Assembly: GCA_017849555.1 (NCBI GenBank)
Contig: JAFIGU010000003.1
Span: 1-64,000 of the forward strand
Reading direction: 5' to 3'
Source: Sphingomonas sp.
GTDB taxonomy: Bacteria > Pseudomonadota > Alphaproteobacteria > Sphingomonadales > Sphingomonadaceae
DNA length: 64,000 nucleotides
Positions 55,001-62,476 of this stretch are shown one piece after another. Positions within the stretch are counted from its first letter, which is position 1; each line of letters begins with the position of its first letter. Position numbers and translations under genes: made by a program. Under the pieces are notes generated by a model. It worked only from the letters and a program-made list of their open reading frames with translations, was not told where the DNA came from and searched no databases.

Positions 55001-55824
55001 GCGATTTCACGCGTTATGCGCGGTGGGACGGATCGGGCGACCTGTCGGCGCTGGAAACGCTCCACGCCGATGCGATCGCCGACAAGGCGCGGCATGACTA
55101 TATGTATACCGAAGGGCATTGGTGGTCCGATCGGGTCGACCAGCCCAATGAGATTCTCCAGCGCGAGCGGCTCGGCGGGATCGCGCTGCGCCGCAATCAG
55201 ACCTGGCCGGGGAATAGCGTGAGCTGGCGTTTCGCGCAGCCCGGCGCGGGCGAGGATGTCGCGATCCTGATGCCCGGCGCGACGCGCGAGCGCTTCCGCG
55301 TCATCGCCTATAACCGCACCGACCAGCCGCAACGCGCGACGATGACCGCGTGGAACGTCACCGCCGGACAATGGCGGATGACCCGCATCGAGGAAGGCAA
55401 GGCCGCGACGACCGGTGAATTGGCGCTGGAACGCTCCGCCTCGACCGAGGTGGAATTCGCGCCGCACACCACGACCACCTACGAGTTCACGCTGGCGCGC
55501 GCGGGCGAGCCCGTCGAGGAGCGCCCCGATCTCGGCATCGGGGTGGACGATGTGGCGCGTCAGGGCGACCGGCTGGCGGTGACCGTCCACAGCCTCGGCG
55601 CGAAGCCGACCGGCGGCGGGACGCTGACGATCGCCGATGCCGCCGGCCGCGTGGTGGCGAGCGCCGCTATCCCGCCGCTCGACGCGCCGCTCGATCTGGT
55701 GCCGTGCACGGCGATAGTGCGGCTGCGCGTGCCGGCGGGGGCGACCCGGCTCACCGCGACGGTGGCACTGCCGGGCAATGCGCCCGAGGTGACCGCGATG
55801 AACAACAAAGTCGCGATCCCGTGA
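52057..55824 (+). CDS. Large exported LamG-domain protein, candidate polysaccharide-active enzyme
   Basis: A 1255-aa protein with signal peptide MRRTSLWVLAAALAAQEAGA. It has an N-terminal LamG/concanavalin-like domain (about 25-245; DWNHIAFAWDETRGVTLYIDGRE, DIDELRVYDRALS), a beta-rich middle (about 280-640) with a Gly/Ala-rich linker near 478-495, and a helical region with many Trp/Asp (about 640-1010: YGDFGGGISDDTDLTQQWPG, TNPTGHMHFASNW, HWSFPNEINWG) resembling an alpha/alpha barrel. The tail is a CARDB-like beta domain. I do not recognise the family. Location directly after the hexuronate transporter suggests a lyase or hydrolase for uronate-containing glycan. Confidence 0.8.
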   Translation: MRRTSLWVLAAALAAQEAGAQTPDQPGLLFRMSADHDLTAEIAHGEARPNFRAHVDIVPDGAIGGAARWADDGYVAWQAPGNMRAARGTLSFFWRARTPVGEVPFVIFRAGFADHSSWDMAFLRIDWNGHGFDAFVTDANLSRIRVSWRMPIPPAASDWNHIAFAWDETRGVTLYIDGREVATKAEAADLDSGLDQFGLAGRVTAPHQVQSRYSFMRGSDIDELRVYDRALSPANIAQLAAKQEPGALPEAQPTGAWQAWLHRYGWDKTLPPLLDAPVTRVRKVEFADAKDLKQWMFKGVDGIAETTWPGVYNRSRLPGRDDYFELPDWNVYVEGGKRYDLTIPPGDRINRVELRGAAYGALTWTAEGKDGGKEKQLASRPKGVVRSISDFPAVTGGALHFTNVMQEQPIQEIWAYDIGPGAEPSGSFKLDYTIHSAMRPDLAALSDLNTFIAGRYPPEERATVVAMPTSGVKAAVGAGAAGGAGRAARAEGLAPIVHILIPASLGDAPPDQPVARAFDYGWQNIHDGLDGIAIDLPALRGSKPVALDIRVKDPLWLGRDMIDLTVTVKPGEKRTLWLDLRDRILPHDSLYLSIAASDPAFSADSLDGARIRLVFKPRAEALKEHVADRFNQVRDNWGFLVEEHTASKRMALYRRLFADITDLLRVDPDNRQARSYWADINYRPENLPPFTQPAPQRGEPLWAFRQLEDLKYVRRYVSWWIDNRQVPYGDFGGGISDDTDLTQQWPGLALMGVEPDKINASLRALSDAAYKNGMIVNGLGYITTDELHAYEEGLNSDAERLYLNWGEPKSVERLMATVKALQGVILTNPTGHMHFASNWYGARKMYRDPAWAWQKPYSFVMMHAPILIGLYNGNPAARGLVTGVMDGWLAHGKQDAGGHWSFPNEINWGSDKEQAGDGGGVTTPFQSGWAAWRFTGDAKYLRPMTARIAQSGPSVLAEINENAFAALPDGAALRGDLATGASDFTRYARWDGSGDLSALETLHADAIADKARHDYMYTEGHWWSDRVDQPNEILQRERLGGIALRRNQTWPGNSVSWRFAQPGAGEDVAILMPGATRERFRVIAYNRTDQPQRATMTAWNVTAGQWRMTRIEEGKAATTGELALERSASTEVEFAPHTTTTYEFTLARAGEPVEERPDLGIGVDDVARQGDRLAVTVHSLGAKPTGGGTLTIADAAGRVVASAAIPPLDAPLDLVPCTAIVRLRVPAGATRLTATVALPGNAPEVTAMNNKVAIP

Positions 55825-57035
55825 TGATATCCGCCCCGCCCCGCTCCTCCATTGCGCAAGATGCCCTGGTCACCCGTCGTCAGACGATCGCGGGCGTGGT
55901 CGCGCTCGCCGCATGCCCCGCTGCCGCCCGGGCGACGAACGCCAGCGACGCAACGATCAAGCAGGCGCTCGATGCGGCGATGACGCTCGACCCGCCGGCG
56001 GCGCTGGCGCGGCTGGCGGGCGTATCGGACGACGCTGCCTCGCCGGGGACACGGCTCGATCTCGCCGCCGCGCGCGCCGGTCTGACGATCGATCAGCGGC
56101 TCGCGAACCCCGCGCTGCAGCCCGCCGAACGGTTCGAGTGGCAGATGCGACGGATAACCGGCGACACGGTGCAACTCGCCGGTGTCCGCCGCGATCTCGA
56201 GACGCGCCGGGCAATGCTGGCGGCGCAGGCCGGCGCCGCGTTCGATGCGTTGGGTGTGCCGGCGGGCACCACCGGCGCGCGGTTCGAGCGGCTGTGGCGC
56301 GATCCACGCTTCCTCTATCCCGACGACGACGCCGGGCGCGATGCGGCGGTCGCGGCGATGCGCGCAACGCTGGCGGCGATACGGCCGAAACTCCCCGACC
56401 TGTTCGGCACCCTGCCCCCCGCCTGCCTCGACGTCGATGTGCGCGCGCTCGACGCGGCGGAGATCGCCGCCGGGAAAGGCGGTTATCGCATCCTCCCCGC
56501 GCCGGGCGTTCACGGCGCCTATGTCGTCGATCTCCAACGGATCGCGCGGCGCCCGCGCTTCTCGCTGCCCAGCGTCGTCGCGCATGAGCTGTTGCCCGGT
56601 CATATGATCCAGATGCCGCTCGAAGCGCGCGCCGCCCCGCACCCGCTGCGCAAGCGTTATACCGCGCCGTTCGGCGAAGGCTGGGCGACCTATGCCGAGA
56701 TGCTGATGGCCGATTGCGGCCTGTTCGCCGGCGCCGCGGACCGGCTCGGCCATATCCACTGGATGCTGTTCCGCACCTGCCGCGGCCTCGCCGACCTTGC
56801 ACTCCATGCCGACGGGCGTGCGCCCGATGCGGTGCTCGGCGATCTGGCGCGATGGCAGGGCGAACCCGCCTATTTCGCATCGTTCGCCAGCGACCTCGCC
56901 ACGATCGCGCGCACCCCGGCGGTCCGCGCCGCGGAAGGCTGGGTGCCGCTGCGCATTGAACAGGAGGCGCGCCGCCCGGGGCAACGGCGACGCGCCCACC
57001 ACAAGCTGCTCGATCACGGCCCGGTCCGACTGTGA
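55824..57035 (+). CDS. DUF885-family protein, short form, Tat-exported
   Basis: A 403-aa protein with twin-arginine signal (TRRQTIAGVVALAACPAAARA, about residues 17-37). It has the DUF885 core motifs HELLPGHMIQ (metalloprotease-like HExxxGH) and GEGWATYAE. Family members are usually 550-600 aa, so the N-terminal part is reduced here. ATG 55824 overlaps the LamG gene stop by one base (TGATG), so it is co-translated. A peptidase-like metal hydrolase role is possible; the link to uronate use is only positional. Confidence 0.78.
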   Translation: MISAPPRSSIAQDALVTRRQTIAGVVALAACPAAARATNASDATIKQALDAAMTLDPPAALARLAGVSDDAASPGTRLDLAAARAGLTIDQRLANPALQPAERFEWQMRRITGDTVQLAGVRRDLETRRAMLAAQAGAAFDALGVPAGTTGARFERLWRDPRFLYPDDDAGRDAAVAAMRATLAAIRPKLPDLFGTLPPACLDVDVRALDAAEIAAGKGGYRILPAPGVHGAYVVDLQRIARRPRFSLPSVVAHELLPGHMIQMPLEARAAPHPLRKRYTAPFGEGWATYAEMLMADCGLFAGAADRLGHIHWMLFRTCRGLADLALHADGRAPDAVLGDLARWQGEPAYFASFASDLATIARTPAVRAAEGWVPLRIEQEARRPGQRRRAHHKLLDHGPVRL

Positions 57036-57056
57036 CCGATCGCACCGCACAGGGAG

Positions 57057-57500
57057 ATGTCCAATGATGCCGGATCACCTCAGCTTTTCGGCGCGCAGCC
57101 GGGCGCGGCGGCAATGATCGAAGCGCTCCTGCTGGCGGCGGGGACGCCCGCGATGGTGGTCGTCCGCGACGAGGATGTCCGGCGCGAAGAGCCGCCGCCG
57201 CATGGCAATATCGGGATGTCGACCGCCTATCGCATCAGCGACGCCGCCCCTGCCCCGCGCGCGATGGAATTCCGCAAGCGCGTGCTGCATCGCGGGGCAG
57301 CGATCGGCCTCCACCCGATCGATCACGACGAGGTCTATTATGTCCTGTCGGGCGAAGGCGAGGTGACCAGCGACGGCGTGACGCGGAAGCTGAAACCCGG
57401 AATGGCGGCCTATCTCTATCGGAAAGCCGTGGTCGGCATCCGCCAGACCGGCAGCGAGCCGCTGGCGCTGATCATCAGCTATCCGAACAATCAGCATTAG
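57057..57500 (+). CDS. Small cupin protein, possibly KdgF-like
   Basis: A 147-aa single-domain cupin with EFRKRVLHRGAAIGLHPID, HDEVYYVLSGEGEVTSDG and PGMAAYLYRKAVVGIRQTG. It is last in the 49928-57500 run, 21 bp after the DUF885 gene. KdgF-type cupins speed ring-opening of unsaturated uronates ahead of KduI, which would fit this regulon, but I cannot confirm the family. AGGGAG directly abuts ATG 57057; ATG 57114 is a possible later start. Confidence 0.7.
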   Translation: MSNDAGSPQLFGAQPGAAAMIEALLLAAGTPAMVVVRDEDVRREEPPPHGNIGMSTAYRISDAAPAPRAMEFRKRVLHRGAAIGLHPIDHDEVYYVLSGEGEVTSDGVTRKLKPGMAAYLYRKAVVGIRQTGSEPLALIISYPNNQH

Positions 57501-57515
57501 ACGAGCTGCGCGGCA

Positions 57516-58331
57516 TCAACCGACGAACGCGCGCTCGATCACATAATGGCCGGGATTGGCATTCGATCCTTCGCGCAGCCCGGCATCGGCAAGCAACGCG
57601 CTGGTTTCGTGGATCATCTCGGTCGAGCCGCATAGCATCACGCGGTCGATCGCGGCATCGAAGCCGCGCGGCCCCATTATCGGCGGCGCGAACAATCGCC
57701 CGTCGCCGATCAGCGCGGTGATGCGCCCCGCGGTATGGAACGGTTCGCGTGTCACCGTCGGCAGATAATGGAGCTGGAGCAGCGCCTGCTCGCTCACCAG
57801 CGGATCGCCGGCAAGCTGCGCGACGAGTTGCTCGCGCCACGCAAGATCGCTCACCCGGCGCACGCCGTGGACGATGACGACCTGCCCGAAGCGTTCATAA
57901 ACCTCGGGATCGCGCGCGAGGCTGAGGAACGGCGCAAGCCCGGTGCCCGTCGCCAATAGCCACAGGCGCCGCCCACCGAGCAGCGCGTCGCACACCAAAG
58001 TCCCGGTCGGTTTGCGCCCCAGATAGAGCTGGTCGCCCGCGCGCACCGCCTGCAGCCGCCCTGTCAGCGGGCCGCCCGGCACCTTGATCGACAGGAATTC
58101 GAGCTCCTCGGCCCACGCCGGGCTGGCGATCGAATATGCCCGCATCACCGGGCGCGCATCCTGCTCCCCCGGCAGCCCGATCATCACGAACTCGCCCGAG
58201 CGGAAACGGAACGACGCCGGGCGGTCGACCGCGAAACTGAACAGATGCTCGTTCCAATGCCGCACCCAGCGCACGCCGACGCGCTGGAGAGCGGGGTTAT
58301 CGGGGATCAGCGCGGGGGCGCGAACATCCAT
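57516..58331 (-). CDS. fpr: Ferredoxin--NADP+ reductase
   Basis: A 271-aa FAD-binding reductase of the bacterial Fpr type: FAD motif RAYSIASPAW, KVPGGPLTGRL, NADP site LATGTGLAPFLSLARD and MLCGSTEMIHETSALL. It moves electrons between NADPH and ferredoxin or flavodoxin. ATG 58331 lies 2 bp after the stop of the small gene upstream. Its place next to a heme receptor suggests a role in heme or iron metabolism (supplying electrons for heme breakdown or iron release). Confidence 0.9.
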   Translation of the reverse strand: MDVRAPALIPDNPALQRVGVRWVRHWNEHLFSFAVDRPASFRFRSGEFVMIGLPGEQDARPVMRAYSIASPAWAEELEFLSIKVPGGPLTGRLQAVRAGDQLYLGRKPTGTLVCDALLGGRRLWLLATGTGLAPFLSLARDPEVYERFGQVVIVHGVRRVSDLAWREQLVAQLAGDPLVSEQALLQLHYLPTVTREPFHTAGRITALIGDGRLFAPPIMGPRGFDAAIDRVMLCGSTEMIHETSALLADAGLREGSNANPGHYVIERAFVG

Positions 58332-58333
58332 CT

Positions 58334-58756
58334 TCACTGGTCGTGTTCCATGAAACTGCCATCGGAAAGGCGAACCGCGACCCATTCGACCGCGGTGGCG
58401 AGCGTCGCCGTCGTCTCGTCGCGCACCAGGGTCGCGGCGATACGGCGAACGCGCGGGGCGTCGGCGCCGAGCGCGGCGTCGAACAGCGTCAGCATCCGCG
58501 CCTCATCCTCGCTGACGCGCATCGCACGGCGACACCCGAAGGTGAGCTTTTCCAGCGCGTCGCGATCGAGTGCGGTCATCGCGATGCCGAAATCGCGCAC
58601 CGCGGCGCCGACCCGGCAATGTGCAAAGCCCCTGACCAGCGCGGCGCAGCAGCACCGCCCACCACGCGCGCTTTCGACCCACAGCCGCATCGCGGCGAGC
58701 AGGAAGCGTTGCGGTTCGCCGAGATCGGTGACGCGACGATCGAGATAGCGGTACAT
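58334..58756 (-). CDS. Conserved-looking small protein of unknown function
   Basis: A 140-aa protein, mostly helical, starting MYRYLDRRVTDLGEPQRFLLAAMRLWV, with a cluster of three Cys (GGRCCCAAL) and a further RCR-like Cys at FGCRRAM. No known domain recognised. It lies between the DUF6607 and fpr genes, almost touching fpr, so it belongs to the heme module. The Cys cluster could bind metal or heme. Confidence 0.7.
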   Translation of the reverse strand: MYRYLDRRVTDLGEPQRFLLAAMRLWVESARGGRCCCAALVRGFAHCRVGAAVRDFGIAMTALDRDALEKLTFGCRRAMRVSEDEARMLTLFDAALGADAPRVRRIAATLVRDETTATLATAVEWVAVRLSDGSFMEHDQ

Positions 58757-58778
58757 GGCGGCTCCTCGCCTGCGCGCG

Positions 58779-59771
58779 TCAGCGGCGGGTGACCTCGGCG
58801 ACGATCGCGCGGCCGCGCTCGATCGCCGCGGCGGTCTTGATCTTGCCTGCCTGGATATCGTCGGCCAGCCCCATCAACCGCTCGGCGCCAGCCGAGCCGG
58901 TATCGGCGACTTCGGTGACGCTCACGCCCTTGTCGCGCGCGATCGCCGCATCCCAGGCGGTGCGGATCGCCGACCAATAATCCTTGCTCGCCGCCCAATA
59001 GGCATCGGCCGCGGCGGCATCGAACCCATTGTCCTTCACATAGGAATTGAGCACCGATTCCTGGACGAAGGGGACGATCCTGCCCTGCCCCGCGGTCCCC
59101 GGCTCCGGCCCCATCTTGATATTGTCCTGCCAGTGGATCCACCCCGCCGGCGAGGGCGAGTGGCGGTTGATCGCGAGATAGCGATCGTAGGGCGGATTGC
59201 GCACCGCATCGCGCCGCGCGAGCGGGCGCCACGTCCAGTTGCTGCGCCAGCGCCGTACCCCGCCCTCGTCGGTCCACTGGCCCCAGCCGCCGTAGCGCGG
59301 CGAATCGTCGGTCTGCCACACCGTCTGCGACCAGCGCCCGGCGCGCATCGCGGCGGGCACCGCCTCGACGTTCCACCGCCCCTTGCCGGCATAGACCAGC
59401 ACGCTTTCGGGCTCGTAGCTCCAGTCCTGCCGCCAGTGCTTGATCACCACGGGCTTACCGTTCTTGTCCTTCACCACCAGCAGATGCTGGAGCACGATGC
59501 GGCGCCCGCTGTCCTCGATCACCCGCACCGCCTCGTGCCCGCCCGACACCTTGGCGGCGATCGGGGTATAATCGGCGCGCCACGGCGTGGTTTCGCGCAT
59601 GTCGAAGGTCACCTTGTAATCGCCCGCCATCGCGAGGATCGCCGCGCGATCGGCCTGGAAGGATTGCGCTTCGGCCGCCGCCTCACGTGCCTTGAGCGGA
59701 CCATCGGCAAAGGCGGGCAACGGCGCGGCGGTGGCGGCGAGCAGAACGGAAAGCAGCAGGATCTTCTTCAT
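58779..59771 (-). CDS. DUF6607 family exported protein
   Basis: A 330-aa protein with signal peptide MKKILLLSVLLAATAAPLPAF and Trp-rich body (KHWRQDWSYEPESVLVYAG, SQTVWQTDDSPRYGGWGQW, WRSNWTWRPLARRD). This resembles the DUF6607 family that accompanies heme-type TonB receptors. It follows the receptor gene by 15 bp. A periplasmic or outer-membrane partner in heme uptake is likely but unproven. Confidence 0.75.
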   Translation of the reverse strand: MKKILLLSVLLAATAAPLPAFADGPLKAREAAAEAQSFQADRAAILAMAGDYKVTFDMRETTPWRADYTPIAAKVSGGHEAVRVIEDSGRRIVLQHLLVVKDKNGKPVVIKHWRQDWSYEPESVLVYAGKGRWNVEAVPAAMRAGRWSQTVWQTDDSPRYGGWGQWTDEGGVRRWRSNWTWRPLARRDAVRNPPYDRYLAINRHSPSPAGWIHWQDNIKMGPEPGTAGQGRIVPFVQESVLNSYVKDNGFDAAAADAYWAASKDYWSAIRTAWDAAIARDKGVSVTEVADTGSAGAERLMGLADDIQAGKIKTAAAIERGRAIVAEVTRR

Positions 59772-59786
59772 CTTATCCCCCGAGGA

Positions 59787-62057
59787 TCAGAAGCGGGCGG
59801 TGAGCGATGCGCTCACGTTGCGGCCCGGCTGGGTGTAAGCGTCGGTGACGGTGGAATTGGCGGCGAGCCCGCGCACATCGCTCCACCAGGCATATTTGGC
59901 GTCGAGGATGTTGAAGACCCCGGCGCGCAAGGTCAGCGCCTCGCCGACGCGGACATAGGCGGTCGCATCGAGGATCGTGAACCCGCCCGGCCGGAAGCAC
60001 GGCGCACCGTTGCAGATCGTCGTCTGCGCCCCGGTGGCCGTATCGTCATAGACCGTCCGGCCGAGTTCCTTCTGTGCCGCATGGGTGGCGATGATCTGCC
60101 CGCCGAAGCGGCGTTCGGGGGCGTCATAACCGATCCCCACCACCAGCTTGAGCGGATCGATCGTCGACAGCGGTTGCCGCGACTTGTCAGGCTCGGAGAC
60201 GCTCCCCTTCGCATAGCTGATCGCCATCCGCGCGGAGACGCCGCTCGGTGCGCGCAGGTCGATACGACCCTCGACGCCGTCGATCTTGACGCGATTGAGG
60301 TTGATGAACTGAAACACCGCGGGATCGCTCGGGCGGAACGACCCGCCGACGACCTGCTGGCTGATGAAATTGCGATAGCGGCCGGTGAACCCCGTCACCC
60401 CCGCGCTGACCGCGCCGCTCGACACGCGCAATCCGCCCTCCCAGGTCTCGCTGGTCTCCGGGCGCAGATCGGGGTTGGGGATCGAGGTATAGCCCTGCGC
60501 CAGATTCTGGAAGAACTGGTTCACCTGGGTCGGCGACGGCGCCTTGAACCCTTGCGCATAATTGGCAAACAGGCTCGCGCCCCCGCCCAGCTTCACCACA
60601 CCGCCGACCTTGGGCGAGACGCGCGATCCGCTCTGCCCCGCCGATCTGAACCCGGGCAGCAGCGCGTCCTGCTTCGGATCGAGATTGTAATGATCGAAAC
60701 GCAGCACCGGATAGAGCGTCAGCACCCCGCCGCCGACACCGATCTCATCGCCCAGATAGGCGCCGGCGAGCGTGAAATCGGTGACCGGGAAGGCGCGGGT
60801 CGGGAAAACGTCGGGCGGGGTCGGCACCGTACCGTCGCGCACCCCCTTCTGCCGCGTCACGCTGACATCGCCGCCATAAACGATGCGGTGGGTCAGCGCC
60901 CCGGTGGTGACGTCGCTGCGCAATTCGGCGCTCGCCCCGAACACGCGATTGTCGAAGGTATTGAGCCGGGTGCGATCGGCCGCGGTATAGCGATCCTCGG
61001 CGCTGAACTGGCGGTTCCGCGCCTGCTGATACCAGAAAGCGAGCTGCGCGGAGGCGAGCGCGCCGCTCCCGCTATAGCGCCAGTCGAGGCTGATGCGGTC
61101 GCGCCGCGTCTCGTCGCGCGCGGTCAATCCGATCACGCTGGTCGGTGCGGTCGGCACCGGGGCGATACCGCTCAGCACATTGGTGCGAACATGATCGTCA
61201 TAATGATCGACCGCCAGCCGCACGCGATGCGCATCGCTCGGCTGCCACACGATCTTGCCGAGGATCGCGTTGGAGAAACTGTCCTGCGGATTGGGCGCGG
61301 TGCGGCGCGAATTGCGCTCCTCGTTGGTCCCCTTATTGTCGAGCTCATGCCCGTCGCGGCGGGTATAGGCGATTAGTGCGGACCAGTCGCCACTGCGTGC
61401 GGCGAGGATCGCGGTTTCGGAAAACTGGCGGTCGGCGGAATCATAGGCCACGCGGCCCAGCCCCGCGATCTGCTTCCCGTTGCGCAGGAAATCGACCGGA
61501 TCGCTGGTGGTGAAGCTCACCGCCCCTGCGAGCCCATCGCTGCCGTAGAGCGCCGATGCCGGGCCGCGCAGAATCTCGACCGATTTGACCAGCCCGACAT
61601 CGACATAATCGCCGCGCCCGGCGGATTGCGCGCCGAAATCGAACCCGTCGGGCACGCGCACCCCGTCGACCTGGATCAACACGCGATTGCCCTCCAGCCC
61701 GCGGATGTTGAAACCGGCATTGCCGTCGCGCCCGGTCGCGCCGTTCGCCGCGCCGAACCGGGTCGGCGCGCGCCGCACGCTCACGCCCGGCTCGAAGCGG
61801 ACGAGATCCTTGATGTCGGAGGCGAGCTGGTCGGCGATCTGGCGATCGGTGATCACGCTGACGGTCGCGGGCACCTCCTCCACCTTCTGCGGTAACCGCG
61901 TCGCGCTGACGGTGATCGTGCCGCGCGGATCGACGATCACCAGCGGATCGCCGTCCTGCGCGGCCGCCGGCGTGGCCAGAACAGCAACGCAGGACGCGAG
62001 CGCGGATATGCCGGCGCGCGCTTCCGATCGGCCGATACGGCGAATGAGGTTGGACAA
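59787..62057 (-). CDS. TonB-dependent heme/hemoglobin-type receptor
   Basis: A 756-aa receptor with signal peptide ending PAAAQ, TonB box-like GTITVSATRLPQKVEEVPATVSV, plug motifs IRGLEGNRVLIQVDGVRVPDGFDFG and EILRGPASALYGSDGLAGAV, and the heme-receptor region FANYAQGFKAPSPTQVN followed by NPDLRPETSETWE (FRAP- and NPDL-type motifs). The C-terminus is LTARF. A Fur box lies 22-40 bp upstream. It likely takes up heme under iron limitation. Confidence 0.92.
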   Translation of the reverse strand: MSNLIRRIGRSEARAGISALASCVAVLATPAAAQDGDPLVIVDPRGTITVSATRLPQKVEEVPATVSVITDRQIADQLASDIKDLVRFEPGVSVRRAPTRFGAANGATGRDGNAGFNIRGLEGNRVLIQVDGVRVPDGFDFGAQSAGRGDYVDVGLVKSVEILRGPASALYGSDGLAGAVSFTTSDPVDFLRNGKQIAGLGRVAYDSADRQFSETAILAARSGDWSALIAYTRRDGHELDNKGTNEERNSRRTAPNPQDSFSNAILGKIVWQPSDAHRVRLAVDHYDDHVRTNVLSGIAPVPTAPTSVIGLTARDETRRDRISLDWRYSGSGALASAQLAFWYQQARNRQFSAEDRYTAADRTRLNTFDNRVFGASAELRSDVTTGALTHRIVYGGDVSVTRQKGVRDGTVPTPPDVFPTRAFPVTDFTLAGAYLGDEIGVGGGVLTLYPVLRFDHYNLDPKQDALLPGFRSAGQSGSRVSPKVGGVVKLGGGASLFANYAQGFKAPSPTQVNQFFQNLAQGYTSIPNPDLRPETSETWEGGLRVSSGAVSAGVTGFTGRYRNFISQQVVGGSFRPSDPAVFQFINLNRVKIDGVEGRIDLRAPSGVSARMAISYAKGSVSEPDKSRQPLSTIDPLKLVVGIGYDAPERRFGGQIIATHAAQKELGRTVYDDTATGAQTTICNGAPCFRPGGFTILDATAYVRVGEALTLRAGVFNILDAKYAWWSDVRGLAANSTVTDAYTQPGRNVSASLTARF

Positions 62058-62078
62058 GGCTGTTTCCCGGTTATTTTC

Positions 62079-62097
62079 GCTATTGCGAATCGTTATC
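62079..62097. promoter_or_regulatory. Fur box upstream of the heme receptor
   Basis: Read on the minus strand: GATAACGATTCGCAATAGC, which fits the 19-bp Fur consensus GATAATGATAATCATTATC at 13 of 19 positions, including the GATAA arm. It lies 22 bp upstream of the receptor start. Confidence 0.7.
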
Positions 62098-62226
62098 GAT
62101 GCAACGCGGGCTAAATGCGCTGCTGGACCGGGTCAAGCATATTGTTGCGAACCGCTCGCAATTCTGTGCGGGATTTGCGCGTCATGCGCCTCAGCGCGAT
62201 CAAACCGCACGCGCCCTTGTGCTGCC

Positions 62227-62267
62227 GCGAAGGCGGGAGCCCAGACTGGGTCCCCGCCTTCGCGGAG
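62227..62267. repeat. REP-like hairpin repeat, family 1, copy 2
   Basis: Arms CCGCGAAGGCGGG / CCCGCCTTCGCGG with inner CCCAG/CTGGG stem, the same unit as 6030-6070. Together with the family 2 copy it fills most of the 419-bp gap 62058-62476, in which no gene is seen. Confidence 0.7.
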
Positions 62268-62344
62268 ACACAAGAGATGGAACGGCCACCCCGGCTTACG
62301 CCGGGGCGAATCTCATTTTAGGCGCCGGTCGCCACATATCTCTC

Positions 62345-62451
62345 GTCACCCCGGCTTTGGGCCGGGGTCCATCTGGAGGCAGGCGTGGAGCAAGAGGTTC
62401 TGGCCACCGCGCTGCCGGCACAATGGACCCGACTCAAGACCGGGTTGGCGG
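62345..62451. repeat. Intergenic repeat, family 2, copy 2
   Basis: About 107 bp, GTCACCCCGGCTTTGGGCC ... GGAGGCAGGCGTGGAGCAAGA ... ACTCAAGACCGGGTTGGCG. It matches the copy at 11265-11372 at about three quarters of positions, including the inverted ends. Confidence 0.65.
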
Positions 62452-62476
62452 GTGGATTAGCGCCGAGGGATCAGCC

